From NCBI GenBank assembly GCA_045601045.1, contig JAZRZA010000062.1, forward strand, positions 1 to 64,000: a stretch of 64,000 nucleotides of DNA. Reading direction: 5' to 3'. Positions within the stretch are counted from its first letter, which is position 1; the number at the start of each line of letters is the position of its first letter. This document shows, one piece after another, positions 26,106 to 36,200 of this stretch. Origin of the DNA: UBA1181 sp045601045 (lineage in GTDB: Bacteria > Bacteroidota > Bacteroidia > Bacteroidales > Paludibacteraceae). The notes beneath the pieces are model-generated. The model did not search any database and was not told the origin of the DNA. It was given only the letters and a program-made list of their open reading frames with translations. A program made the translations under genes and the position numbers.

Positions 26106-26270
26106 AATGAGACACTGAAAGCGACAATAAGAATTAGTTTTTAACAAAACCAAGCGACCACGAAAAAATTCTTGGTCACTTTGTTACTTTTTATGACATA
26201 TACCACTAAATTATTATGAAAAGATAGAAAAACTACCACTAATAGGTATTATCCATGGCGACCAAATTAG

Positions 26271-26278
26271 TAACTTTG
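26271..26278 (+). promoter_or_regulatory. -7 box of feoAB
   Basis: TAACTTTG matches the TAnnTTTG consensus, 63 bp before the feoAB ATG at 26342; AGGAG at 26334-26338 serves as ribosome-binding site. Confidence 0.55.
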
Positions 26279-26341
26279 CAATGTGAAATATGAAATGCGA
26301 AATATGAAACGCGAAAGGAAACAAACCGCACACAGGAGATT

Positions 26342-28813
26342 ATGACGACAAACGACGAAAATAAAAAGACACTGGCTGACATTTCCGAAGGATTGGAATG
26401 TGTAATAGTAAAGGTGAACGGACACGGCGGATTCCGCCATCGTGTAATGGAGATGGGATTCGTCAAAGGAGAGAGAGTCACCGTATTGAAAAACGCGCCT
26501 TTACAAGATCCTATAGAATATAAAATCATGCAGAGTCATGTTTCGTTAAGAAGAAGCGAGGCAAGTCATATCGAGGTAATCAGCGTGGAAGAGAGCAAAT
26601 CAATGGGAAATGACTTCCACGGCACCCTTTCAGAAGAGGTACAAAAACGCATCAAAGAGAAGACCAAAACAATCACGGTAGCTTTGGTGGGTAACCCTAA
26701 TTGCGGAAAGACCTCCTTCTTCAACCACGCGACTGGCCTGCGCGAACATGTCGGCAATTACAGTGGTGTCACCGTCTCCTCGAAAGTGGGTACCTTTTAC
26801 AAAAACGACTACACCATCAACCTGGTGGATCTACCGGGCACCTACTCCATCACCGAATATTCACCAGAGGAATTGTATGTGCGGGAATACATCACCGAAC
26901 AACATCCGGACGTGATCCTCAATATCGTGGACGCATCCAACTTGGAGCGCAACCTCTTCCTCACCACCCAATTGATCGACATGAATGTCCGCATGGTGAT
27001 GGCGCTCAACATGTATGACGAGTTAGATAGAAGAGGTGCCACACTGGATGTCAATCAACTGGAGCAGATGCTTGGTTTCCCATGCGCCCCTACCATCTCC
27101 CGCACAGGAGAAGGTATTGACCACGTATTGGACCACATCATCACCGTTTACGAGGAGATGGATGAGATCACCAAACACATCCACATCAACTATGGGAGTG
27201 AAATTGAGGAGGCCATCGGAAAGATCAAACCGCTATTGGCCTCACACGCGGAGGCGGCCGTGGATTTCCCATTCCGTTACGTGGCTATCAAACTTTTGGA
27301 GAACGACCAGACCACTTTTAAACATCTGGAGAAGCATATAGACAATATCTCCGAAATCAGAGAGACGGCACAAAAGTGCAGGGAAAAGATCGAAGCGGAG
27401 TACAGCGAAGATTGTGTTAGCGTCATCACCAACGCCAAATATGGATTTATCCGAGGAGCCTTGGCGGAGACCTTAGAGACGGGCAACGATGCGAAAAACG
27501 AATTGGCCTACGCTTTGGACAAGGTCCTCACTAACAAGTGGTTGGGTTTCCCCGTGCTGATCCTCTTCCTTTGGCTTATGTTCGAGACAACCTTTATCGT
27601 AGGAGCCTATCCGCAAGGATGGATCGAATCATTGGTCGGATGGTTGGGCGAGACCATGCGTAACCTTCTGGGGTCAGGCATTCTCTCAGATCTTATCGTG
27701 GATGGCATCATCGCCGGTGTGGGCGGCGTCATCGTATTTCTGCCGAATATCCTGATACTATTCTTCTTCATATCCCTATTGGAGGACACGGGTTACATGG
27801 CCCGCGCCGCCTTTATCATGGATAAATTGATGCACAAAATGGGTTTGCACGGCAAATCATTCATTCCTTTGCTGACAGGCTTTGGCTGTGGCGTACCGGC
27901 CATTATGGCAACCCGCACATTGGAGAACCCCAAAGACCGTATCATCACGATGATGGCGATTCCATTCATGTCCTGCTCCGCACGACTACCGGTATACCTA
28001 CTCTTCGTGAGCGCCTTTTTCGAAACCAACCAGGCGTTGATACTGCTTAGTATCTATATATTGGGTATTATCATGGCGATCTTGACTGCCCTACTATTAA
28101 AGAAAACCAAGTTCAAGGATAACTCCGAGCAATTCGTAATGGAACTGCCACCTTATAGGATACCAACGGCCAAAAACACATTGATCCACATGTGGGAAAA
28201 GGCGGTGCAATACCTTAAAAAGATGGGTTCAGTGATCTTGGTATCTTCCATCATCATCTGGGCGCTCAGCTACTTCCCTACCCACAACCAGGAGACGGAA
28301 CGAATCGATGCGCAAATCTCCTTAGTGGAGGAGAATGATTCCCTAACGGAGGAGGCGAAGGTGAGCCAACTTGCCGCTCTCGAAATCGACCGTGCCGCAG
28401 CGCAAAGCGAACACTCCTACTTGGGTCAAATCGGTAAATTCATCGAACCAGCTGTCCGTCCATTGGGATTCAACTGGAAGATGGGCGTCAGCATCCTCAC
28501 CGGTGCGGCGGCCAAGGAGATCATTGTCTCTTCCATGGGTGTCCTTTACCATACGGACCTCAATGCGGACGAAAACTCGGATGGTCTGAAAACGGCCCTT
28601 CAAAACCATGCTAACGATCCAGAGACGCCGTTAACACCTTTGGTAGCCTTCGGATTCATGATATTTGTCTTGCTCTGCTTCCCATGCATGGCGGCGGTAA
28701 CCGCTATCGGGAAAGAATCGAACTGGAAATGGGCTGGCTTCTCTATCATCTACACCACTACGGTGGCTTGGGTCGTCAGTTTCATCATCCATCAAGTGGG
28801 CGGTCTATTCTAA
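26342..28813 (+). CDS. feoB: FeoA-FeoB fusion, ferrous iron transporter
   Basis: 823 residues. Residues about 8-80 are an SH3-like FeoA domain (LADISEGLECVIVKVNG ... MEMGFVKGERVTVLKNAP). The G domain follows with G1 GNPNCGKTS (117-125), G3 DLPGTYS and G4 NMYDE. The C-terminal half is the polytopic FeoB membrane part with two Gate motifs (GFGCGVPAIMATRTLENPKDR and the later CFPCMAAVTAIGKE). The protein imports Fe2+ across the inner membrane. The FeoA-FeoB fusion is common in Bacteroidales. The next gene encodes the small FeoB-associated Cys-rich protein. The start at 26342 has an AGGAG 4 bp upstream. Antisense frames of 60-88 aa in this gene are shadows. Confidence 0.96.
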   Translation: MTTNDENKKTLADISEGLECVIVKVNGHGGFRHRVMEMGFVKGERVTVLKNAPLQDPIEYKIMQSHVSLRRSEASHIEVISVEESKSMGNDFHGTLSEEVQKRIKEKTKTITVALVGNPNCGKTSFFNHATGLREHVGNYSGVTVSSKVGTFYKNDYTINLVDLPGTYSITEYSPEELYVREYITEQHPDVILNIVDASNLERNLFLTTQLIDMNVRMVMALNMYDELDRRGATLDVNQLEQMLGFPCAPTISRTGEGIDHVLDHIITVYEEMDEITKHIHINYGSEIEEAIGKIKPLLASHAEAAVDFPFRYVAIKLLENDQTTFKHLEKHIDNISEIRETAQKCREKIEAEYSEDCVSVITNAKYGFIRGALAETLETGNDAKNELAYALDKVLTNKWLGFPVLILFLWLMFETTFIVGAYPQGWIESLVGWLGETMRNLLGSGILSDLIVDGIIAGVGGVIVFLPNILILFFFISLLEDTGYMARAAFIMDKLMHKMGLHGKSFIPLLTGFGCGVPAIMATRTLENPKDRIITMMAIPFMSCSARLPVYLLFVSAFFETNQALILLSIYILGIIMAILTALLLKKTKFKDNSEQFVMELPPYRIPTAKNTLIHMWEKAVQYLKKMGSVILVSSIIIWALSYFPTHNQETERIDAQISLVEENDSLTEEAKVSQLAALEIDRAAAQSEHSYLGQIGKFIEPAVRPLGFNWKMGVSILTGAAAKEIIVSSMGVLYHTDLNADENSDGLKTALQNHANDPETPLTPLVAFGFMIFVLLCFPCMAAVTAIGKESNWKWAGFSIIYTTTVAWVVSFIIHQVGGLF

Positions 28814-28845
28814 TTCAAGTCTATTCTAATTCAAGGAGATAGCCT

Positions 28846-29028
28846 ATGGGGGAGGTCGTGCAAAGCATCATTGTAGCCCTGATCATTGTCGTAGCTGTGG
28901 TCTGGGCGATAAAGAGGATCTTTTTCACCCGCAACAAGGGTTGCGGCTGTGGGAAAGAGGGGTGCGACGCGCCTCATCAGGCTACCTGCGGAGATTGTCC
29001 ACTAGCGGGAAAATGCGGAAAAAAGTAG
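28846..29028 (+). CDS. FeoB-associated Cys-rich membrane protein
   Basis: 60 residues. One transmembrane helix (about 5-25, VQSIIVALIIVVAVVWAIKRIFF) is followed by a Cys-rich tail KGCGCGKEGCDAPHQATCGDCPLAGKCGKK with seven cysteines. This matches the FeoB-associated small Cys-rich protein family (FeoB_associated), thought to help FeoB, possibly by binding iron. It begins 32 bp after feoAB and is probably co-transcribed. Confidence 0.88.
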   Translation: MGEVVQSIIVALIIVVAVVWAIKRIFFTRNKGCGCGKEGCDAPHQATCGDCPLAGKCGKK

Positions 29029-29050
29029 GATTTTTGAGATAAAATAAAAA

Positions 29051-29090
29051 ACGACTTCGGGCTCAAACATCGCATACCCGTTGAAGTCGT
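29051..29090. terminator. Hairpin behind the feo operon
   Basis: ACGACTTC at 29051-29058 and GAAGTCGT at 29083-29090 form an 8-bp stem with a 24-nt loop. The plus-strand side lacks a proper T run, while the other side has an A-rich run, so its role as terminator is uncertain. The remaining 100 bp to hisI hold only the hisI promoter. Confidence 0.4.
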
Positions 29091-29166
29091 CGTAAAATAT
29101 TCGCGTTACAGCCACTATATCTGCCTTAAATTCATAAATCTTAACTCTTAATTCTTAATTATTTGC

Positions 29167-29174
29167 TATATTTG
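29167..29174 (+). promoter_or_regulatory. -7 box of hisI
   Basis: TATATTTG matches TAnnTTTG and lies 16 bp before the hisI ATG, giving a short leader. Confidence 0.55.
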
Positions 29175-29190
29175 CAAAAACTCTCATAGC

Positions 29191-29517
29191 ATGCAAGAAT
29201 TAATAGAAAAACTGGATTTCGAGAAATGCGGCGGTTTGATTCCCGCCATCGTGCAAGACGCGGATACTCGTGTCGTTTTAATGTTAGGTTACATGAACCA
29301 AGAGGCCCTCAAGAAGACCATCGAGACGGGTAAAGTAACCTTCTACAGCCGCACACGCAAATGCTTGTGGACCAAGGGCGAAACCAGCGGACACTTCCTT
29401 AATTTGGTATCCATGAAAGAGGATTGCGACCGAGACACGCTTTTGGTGAAGGTTCATCCCATCGGACCAGTCTGCCACACAGGCACAGACACTTGCTGGG
29501 GAGAAATCAATAAATAA
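29191..29517 (+). CDS. hisI: HisI, phosphoribosyl-AMP cyclohydrolase (stand-alone)
   Basis: 108 residues. GLIPAIVQDADTRVVLMLGYMNQEAL, VTFYSRTRKCLWTKGETSGHFL and the metal-binding region DCDRDTLLVKVHPIGPVCHTGTDTCW (the Zn-binding Cys and Mg-binding DxDxD region) are all present. The enzyme opens the purine ring of phosphoribosyl-AMP in histidine synthesis. Many bacteria of this phylum carry a HisIE fusion near 200 aa; here only the HisI domain is present, and HisE must be elsewhere. The gene starts a plus-strand series with ftsE and metF. Confidence 0.93.
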   Translation: MQELIEKLDFEKCGGLIPAIVQDADTRVVLMLGYMNQEALKKTIETGKVTFYSRTRKCLWTKGETSGHFLNLVSMKEDCDRDTLLVKVHPIGPVCHTGTDTCWGEINK

Positions 29518-29534
29518 CGAATAACAGAGATCGT

Positions 29535-30230
29535 ATGTCAGTCATCGAATACAAGAAGGTGTGCGTCAACAGACAAGAGCAGCCAGTCTTAAAGGATATC
29601 AGTTTGACCGTGGACGAAGGTGACCTCGTCTTCCTGTTGGGCCGTGTAGGTAGTGGTAAGACCACTTTCCTCAAATCGCTTTACTACGAAGCCATCATCG
29701 CATCCGGCGAGGCAAGAGTGTTGGATTTCAATCTTCGAGAGATGAAGATGAAGCAAATTCCTATGCTTCGCAGACAACTCGGCATTGTATTCCAAGACTT
29801 CCAACTACTATCCGACCGCAACGTGCACGCCAACCTTGAATTCGTATTGAAGGCGACTGGCAACCATACCAAGGGGGAAATTGAGAGCCGTATTTCGGAG
29901 GTGCTCAATTATGTGGGCATGACCAACAAGGGCTATCGTATGCCACACGAACTCTCTGGAGGAGAACAACAACGTATCGTCATCGCAAGGGCGCTGCTCA
30001 ACCAACCTAAGATCATCTTGGCAGACGAGCCTACGGGCAACTTGGACCCTATCACCGCCAACGAGTTGATGCAACTCTTCCGTCAGATCGCCAGCGAAAA
30101 GACAGCGGTGATCATGGCGACCCACAGGACACAAATCGCGGAAGGCACACCAGGCGCCAGAGTCCTCCATTTCGAGAATGGCAACATGACTGAGGGTGCC
30201 GTGGCGTCCAACAGACTATTCGAAGATTAA
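29535..30230 (+). CDS. ftsE: FtsE-like ABC transporter ATPase
   Basis: 231 residues. Walker A is GRVGSGKTT (residues about 36-44), the Q-loop is in IVFQDFQLLSDRNVHANLEF, the signature motif is LSGGEQQR, and Walker B is IILADEPTGNLD with an H-loop at ATHR. The Q-loop region DFQLL is typical of FtsE/LolD-like ATPases. FtsE partners FtsX at the septum and controls peptidoglycan hydrolases. No ftsX gene is adjacent, so FtsX must lie elsewhere; LolD-type roles are not excluded. It begins 17 bp after hisI and ends 3 bp before metF. Confidence 0.75.
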   Translation: MSVIEYKKVCVNRQEQPVLKDISLTVDEGDLVFLLGRVGSGKTTFLKSLYYEAIIASGEARVLDFNLREMKMKQIPMLRRQLGIVFQDFQLLSDRNVHANLEFVLKATGNHTKGEIESRISEVLNYVGMTNKGYRMPHELSGGEQQRIVIARALLNQPKIILADEPTGNLDPITANELMQLFRQIASEKTAVIMATHRTQIAEGTPGARVLHFENGNMTEGAVASNRLFED

Positions 30231-30233
30231 TGT

Positions 30234-31190
30234 ATGAGTGTAAAGGATTTAATTCTAAATAAAAACAAAACCGCTTTTTCAATTGAGATTTTGCCTCCAT
30301 TGAAGGGCAATGGCATCGAGGCTATCTACAGCACGATCGACCAACTCCGGGAGTTCGATCCGAAGTACATCGACATCACCACCCACCGAAGCCAATTGGT
30401 TTACAAGGACGCGGGCAATGGTTTGTATCAATGCGAGCGAGTGCGTCAACGTCCAGGAACAGTGGCTATCGCGGCAGCCATCAAGACCAAATACAACATT
30501 GAGGTGGTACCACACATCCTTTGCAGCGGATTCTCCAAAGAGGAGACCGAATATGTGCTCATCGATTTGGACTTCCTCGGCATTCACGACCTTTTGTTGC
30601 TTCGCGGCGACAAGGCGAAGGTGGAGAATGCGGTGATGCCAAGCGAAGAGGGATACGCACACGCTTTGGAGTTGCAGGAGCAAATCAACCGTTACAATGA
30701 AGGCTACTTCGTGGACGGCTCCAAACAAAAACAGGAGATGAAAGTGAAGTTTTCCTACGGAGTGGCTGGCTATCCAGAGAAACACGAAGAGGCTCCCAAC
30801 TTCAATTCTGACATCTATTGGTTGAAGAAAAAAGTAGAAAACGGCGCAGACTACATCGTGACCCAAATGTTCTTCGACAACCAAAGATATTTCGATTTTG
30901 TGGACCGATGCAGAGCAGAGGGTATCAACGTGCCTATCGTCCCAGGATTGAAGCCTATCACCACTTTGAAGCAACAGACCATTTTGCCAAAGACTTTCCA
31001 TGTGGATCTTCCAGATGATTTGGCGGCCGCTCTACGCAAATGCAACAACGACGAAGACGCGAAGCAGGTGGGCATCGAATGGTGCACGATGCAGGCTAAG
31101 GAGTTGATAGCGAAGAACGTGCCCAACATCCACTTCTACACGATGTCAACGGCACGAAGCGTAAAAGAGATCGCAAAACAAGTATTCTAA
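30234..31190 (+). CDS. metF: MetF, 5,10-methylenetetrahydrofolate reductase
   Basis: 318 residues. The N terminus FSIEILPPLKGNG carries the conserved Glu, DITTHRSQLVYKD and VVPHILCSGFSKEETE follow, and LLRGDKAK is the flavin/folate motif; YPEKHEEAPNFNSDIYWLKKKVENGADYIVTQMFFDN is the family signature. It is a TIM-barrel flavoprotein that supplies 5-methyl-THF for methionine synthesis. Length is normal. It starts 3 bp after ftsE. The long antisense frame at 30279-31001 is a shadow. Confidence 0.95.
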   Translation: MSVKDLILNKNKTAFSIEILPPLKGNGIEAIYSTIDQLREFDPKYIDITTHRSQLVYKDAGNGLYQCERVRQRPGTVAIAAAIKTKYNIEVVPHILCSGFSKEETEYVLIDLDFLGIHDLLLLRGDKAKVENAVMPSEEGYAHALELQEQINRYNEGYFVDGSKQKQEMKVKFSYGVAGYPEKHEEAPNFNSDIYWLKKKVENGADYIVTQMFFDNQRYFDFVDRCRAEGINVPIVPGLKPITTLKQQTILPKTFHVDLPDDLAAALRKCNNDEDAKQVGIEWCTMQAKELIAKNVPNIHFYTMSTARSVKEIAKQVF

Positions 31191-31208
31191 TTCTACAGAT
31201 GATATAAA

Positions 31209-31502
31209 ATGTCTTTCCTTCTCACGCTCATATTAATCATCCTTCTTTTCGTGATCGGCGGAACATGGATTATTTCGTTGCTCGGACAAGGCGTATGGGG
31301 CATCATGAAACTATTCGGTTTCGGAGAGGGAAAGAGAGTACAGGACCATCAGACATCCTGGAAAGACGACGTCTCACAGCAATCCGACGACAACAAGTTG
31401 GAGATTCGCACCGAAGATGGGTTGAGAAGGATGAAACGGATGAAGGACTCCGCGGAGACAATTGAGTTTGAAGAGGAGAAAGAGGATAATGAGAAGCAAT
31501 AA
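31209..31502 (+). CDS. DUF4834-type small membrane protein
   Basis: 97 residues. A hydrophobic N terminus (LLTLILIILLFVIGGTWIISLLGQ) is followed by a Phe/Gly-rich stretch (KLFGFGEGKR) and a charged C-terminal tail rich in Asp, Glu, Lys and Arg. This resembles DUF4834 proteins of Bacteroidales. Function unknown. It follows metF by 18 bp and precedes gpmI by 28 bp. Confidence 0.6.
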   Translation: MSFLLTLILIILLFVIGGTWIISLLGQGVWGIMKLFGFGEGKRVQDHQTSWKDDVSQQSDDNKLEIRTEDGLRRMKRMKDSAETIEFEEEKEDNEKQ

Positions 31503-31530
31503 TTTTACAATAGTTTAAAACAATATAGAA

Positions 31531-33045
31531 ATGAACAAGAAAGTTTTATTGATGATCCTCGATGGTTGGGGATTTGGTAACAAAGGTAAGTCTGACGTAA
31601 TCGCTTCAACACCTACCCCATATTGGGATTCATTGTTGAAGAACTACCCTTACTCACAATTGCAAGCCTCTGGTGAGTTCGTAGGATTGCCAGACGGACA
31701 AATGGGTAACTCAGAGGTAGGTCACTTGAATATCGGTGCGGGTCGTATCGTTTACCAAGACTTGGTGAAGATCAACATCGCATGCCGCGAGAATACCATC
31801 ATGGAGAACCCAGAGATCAAGAGCGCATTCTCCTACGCAAAGGAGAACGGCAAGAACATCCACTTCATGGGATTGACCTCAAACGGAGGTGTTCACTCTT
31901 CTTTGGATCACTTGTTCAAATTGTGTGATATCTCAAAAGCTTACGGCATCGATAACACTTTCATCCACTGTTTTATGGATGGTCGTGACACCGATCCTAA
32001 GAGCGGTAAGGGATTCATCGAGCAATTGTCTGCCCACACTGCGAAATCAGCAGGAAAGATCGCCTCTATCATCGGCCGTTTCTACGCAATGGACCGTGAC
32101 AAACGTTGGGAGCGTGTGAAAGAGGCTTACGATTTGTTGGTGAACGGTGTAGGAAAGAAAGCTACTGATATGGTAAAGGCTATGCAAGAGTCTTACGACG
32201 AGGGCGTAACCGACGAGTTCATCAAGCCAATCGTTAACGCTAACGTGGATGGTAGAATCAAGGAGGGTGACGTAGTGATCTTCTTCAACTACCGCAACGA
32301 CCGCGCAAAGGAGTTGACCGTTGTATTGTCGCAACAAGATATGCCAGAGGCTGGTATGAATACCATCAAGAATATCCAATTCTACTGTATGACTCCATAC
32401 GACGCTTCATTCACCGGCGTTCACATCCTCTTCCCTAAAGAGAACGTGGTAAATACTTTGGCTGAATACCTTAGCAACAAGGGCATGAAGCAATTGCATA
32501 CCGCAGAGACAGAGAAGTTCGCTCACGTAACCTTCTTCTTGAATGGTGGACGCGAGGCTGAATTCCCAGGTGAGGAGCGTATCTTGGTTCCTTCTCCTAA
32601 GGTGGCAACCTACGATTTGAAGCCTGAGATGAGCGCTTACGAGGTAAAGGACAAGTTGGTTGAGGCTATCAAGACTCAAAAGAATGACTTTATCGTTGTA
32701 AACTTCGCGAATGGTGACATGGTGGGACACACTGGTATCTACGAGGCTATCGAAAAGGCAGTCGTTGCTATCGACAACTGCGTGAAAGATACCGTTGAGG
32801 CTGCTAAGGGCAATGGCTATGATGTGATCATCATCGCTGACCACGGTAATGCGGACAACGCTATCAACCCTGACGGCACACCTAACACAGCCCACTCTTT
32901 GAACCCAGTGCCATTCGTTTACGTAAGCGATAAACCAGCGGCAAAGGTGGAAGATGGTAAGTTAGCTGATGTCGCTCCTTCTATTCTCCACATCCTCGGA
33001 TTGGAGCAACCTAAGGAGATGACTGGTAAGTGCTTGATCAAGTAA
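31531..33045 (+). CDS. gpmI: GpmI, 2,3-bisphosphoglycerate-independent phosphoglycerate mutase
   Basis: 504 residues. The opening LLMILDGWGFG has the first metal-binding Asp; catalytic Ser61 is in GQMGNSEVGHLNIGAG. HCFMDGRDTDP, FFNYRNDRAKEL, NFANGDMVGHTG and IADHGNADNA are the further metal-binding sites. It converts 3- to 2-phosphoglycerate in glycolysis and needs Mn2+. Codon use is strongly biased (many GGT, CGT, AAG), fitting high expression. A strong terminator follows at 33071. Confidence 0.97.
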   Translation: MNKKVLLMILDGWGFGNKGKSDVIASTPTPYWDSLLKNYPYSQLQASGEFVGLPDGQMGNSEVGHLNIGAGRIVYQDLVKINIACRENTIMENPEIKSAFSYAKENGKNIHFMGLTSNGGVHSSLDHLFKLCDISKAYGIDNTFIHCFMDGRDTDPKSGKGFIEQLSAHTAKSAGKIASIIGRFYAMDRDKRWERVKEAYDLLVNGVGKKATDMVKAMQESYDEGVTDEFIKPIVNANVDGRIKEGDVVIFFNYRNDRAKELTVVLSQQDMPEAGMNTIKNIQFYCMTPYDASFTGVHILFPKENVVNTLAEYLSNKGMKQLHTAETEKFAHVTFFLNGGREAEFPGEERILVPSPKVATYDLKPEMSAYEVKDKLVEAIKTQKNDFIVVNFANGDMVGHTGIYEAIEKAVVAIDNCVKDTVEAAKGNGYDVIIIADHGNADNAINPDGTPNTAHSLNPVPFVYVSDKPAAKVEDGKLADVAPSILHILGLEQPKEMTGKCLIK

Positions 33046-33070
33046 GCGAATTCCAATAGAATACTTACGG

Positions 33071-33101
33071 AGAGGCGTCGAGTTGCGACGCCTCTTTTTT
33101 T
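33071..33101 (+). terminator. Rho-independent terminator after gpmI
   Basis: A 10-bp perfect stem (AGAGGCGTCG at 33071-33080 with its complement at 33086-33095) with a 5-nt loop, followed by seven T. Confidence 0.93.
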
Positions 33102-33273
33102 GTCTCCAGCGAGTAATTTCGCGATATTTTCCAACTGAAATTTTGTTTTCTCAAAAACAAACGATAATTTAGCATTTTAAAGTTTTAGTGCTTTGCAACA
33201 TAGTTTAGTAAACAAAGAAAAAAGCGACACGCGAACAAAATGATGTGTGTTTAACAGATTGCAGAAAGGGAAA

Positions 33274-36200
33274 ATGGGTAAATTTTTTAAAGGATATTTA
33301 ACTGCTCTTGCGGCGCTTGCATGTTCCGCATCAGCCTATTCAGACGTAGTGATCAACGAGATCATGCCTTGTAACATCGCCACCTACTTCAACGAAGAGA
33401 GAGATTTGACAGGATGGGTGGAACTCTACAACGACGGATCCAAGAGCGTGAATCTCAAAGGTTGGACCTTTACCAACTACAATTTAAAGGCATCCACCGC
33501 GGCGGAAAAAGTGAAATGGAGTTGGACCGTTGACAAAGAAATCACCATCGGCGCCAAGGAATACAAAGTCATTCCGTTCGACGCATACCAACCAGAAGAG
33601 AACTATACCCCCAAAGAGGTTCACGCGCCCTACAAAGTGGATCCTGACGGAGGTTCGCTCGAGCTAAGCGATAACAAAGGATTTGAGCACACGCTCAAAT
33701 ATTCCAAGATGAAACCCCACATCTCATACGGAACAGATGAAAATGGGATGAACGGATACATGGTTCCAACCCCTAAAAAAGCGAATGGCACCGCCTACAA
33801 ATCATTGGACAGCCAATGCGCCAAACCTACTTTTGGAGACGTAAAACCAGGCATCTATCCAAACTCGGAGGAATCGAGTGAAACGCACAAGAAGATCAAG
33901 ATATCCTCTGCCACAACAGACGCGACCATCCACTACACATTGAACGGATCCATTCCTACCGAGTCGGACTCAATATTCAGAGCGGAATCATCCATCAAAC
34001 TATCGGAGACAAGAATCGTCAGAGCGCGTGCTTTCAAATCAGGTTCCCTCCCAAGCGACATTTTGACGGGTTCATTCATCATTTACGACAAAGACAGAGA
34101 TGGGTGTAGCGGAAAAGACGCCGCGGTCGTTTCGGTAGTTGCGGACAAAAAATTCCTCTCCGACGGCACATACGGCATGTTTGCCAATCACGAGCAAAGT
34201 AATTCAGGTATTCCTGGTACCAAAGATTGCATCTCCAATACAGCCAACTACAACAGAGATTGGCAACGAGGCATCAACTTCGAATTCTTCGAAAACGGAG
34301 AACAGAAAATCGGACAAGAGGCGGTTGCGGGCGTCATGGGTGGTTGCTCACGCAAAGATGAATACAAGGTAAAGTCACTGAAAATCAGCACCAACAAACG
34401 CACAGGAAACGAGACTTTCAACTACAAAGTTTATCACAACGAAAGTACCAAGAAAGATAATATCTATTCCAGTTTCCAATTGAGAAATGGAGGAAACGGC
34501 TATGAGGAGTTGATTTGCCGCGATGGTTTCACACAAAGTGTCGCTAAGGGAATAGGCAACATCGACTACCAAGCTTACCTTCCTGTCGGTTACTTCATCA
34601 ATGGTATCTACAAAGGTATGATGGGCCTTCGCGAGCGCACCAACGCCTCCTACGTAAAGGCGAACTATGGATTGGATGAGGATAAAATCGACATCGTGGA
34701 ATTCACCCAAAAGAGAGTGGAGGCAGGATGTGGCGACTTGAACGCCTACAACGAAATGTATAAGTTCGTGACAGATAGCATCAACTACAAGAAAGATAAT
34801 TTCGTGGCCTTACTGGACAATTACATGGATGTCGAGGAGTATGTGAACTACATGATCTTCGAGCAGTTCATCGTCAACACAGACTGGCCAGGAAACAACC
34901 AAAAGATTTGGAGAAAACATATTGGAGGAAAATTCAGATGGATCCTCTACGACACCGACTTCGGATTGGGTCTATACGATGGATGGGCGCGCAATTACAC
35001 CAACAAATCGCTTAATACCATCACATGGTGTACAGGAGAGGGCGAAGAGGCCAACTGGGCCAACGCCAATCCGAGCAATTACGCCTTTGACGAGGAGTAT
35101 ATCTGGAAAACAAAGTTCTTCAAATGTTTGATGAAGAACCAAGGCTTCAAGGACATGTTCGTCACCAAAGCGATAGAATTATTGGCGGGACCGCTCTCCG
35201 GAGAATCTTTCGATAAAGCCATGGAAGATTTTATTCCACTGGTAGAGAAGGAGTATTGCGCCAATAACAAGACCAGCAGAAACAACTATATTGAGTTGGA
35301 GAGCAGACTCAGAAAGATGGTGAATTTCGCCAAAGAGAGAAACAGCATCTACAAAAACGACCTTGCTAAATACTGCAAATTAGATGTAGACAAAAAGACT
35401 GTCCTCATCATCAACAGCAAGGGCGATTTCAAGAACAAAGTGGAGGGATTCTGCGTTAATAACATTAACGAGATCGGCAATAGTTACAAACTAAAAGGTC
35501 TTTCCGGCATGAATGCCAACATCAAACCGATCCTGCCCGATGGATATATCATCGAGAAATGGAAAGTGACCACAGACACTACCCTCACCTACAACACACA
35601 CGAACTCAACCTGAAGTTGAAGGGTGACACCGTCAATGTGGAACTCACCATCGCCGAAGACACCTACGACAAACCAACCATTGTCATCAACGAATTATGT
35701 CTAAAGAGCGCCAACTTCATAGAGCCTGATTCAAAAGAGGCTTCCGATTGGATCGAGTTATACAACACAGGAGACGAATACGTGGACATCGCGGGATTCT
35801 ACATCAGCGACAATGACACCACAGTCCAAATCGCCAGGGGATATGAAATGACCAATATTCCACCTAAGGGACATCTTCTTTTGTGGGCAGATGGCCGAGG
35901 TAAGAGCGGAGCGCAACACCTTGCCTTCAAACTGGATGCTTACGGAGAGACGGTCACACTCACCAAGAAGGTGCGTGATTCCGTCATCGTGGTGGATAAA
36001 GTCAAGACAGGCAAATTACTGGAGGAAGATTACAGTTATGGCCGCGTGACGGACGGAGCTGCCACATTCACTACCTTCGCCGCATGTCCTAACAGCGAAT
36101 TCTCGGAGGCGACTCCAGGCGAGGTGAATGGCAAGTACAATTGCGAAACCATCTTGGATGAGCTCACTTACAGTGTGGATTTGGCTTGTAGTTTCGACAG

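Noticed and set aside
30279..31001. 240-codon frame on the minus strand
   Set aside because: Antisense to metF, which is complete with its family motifs.
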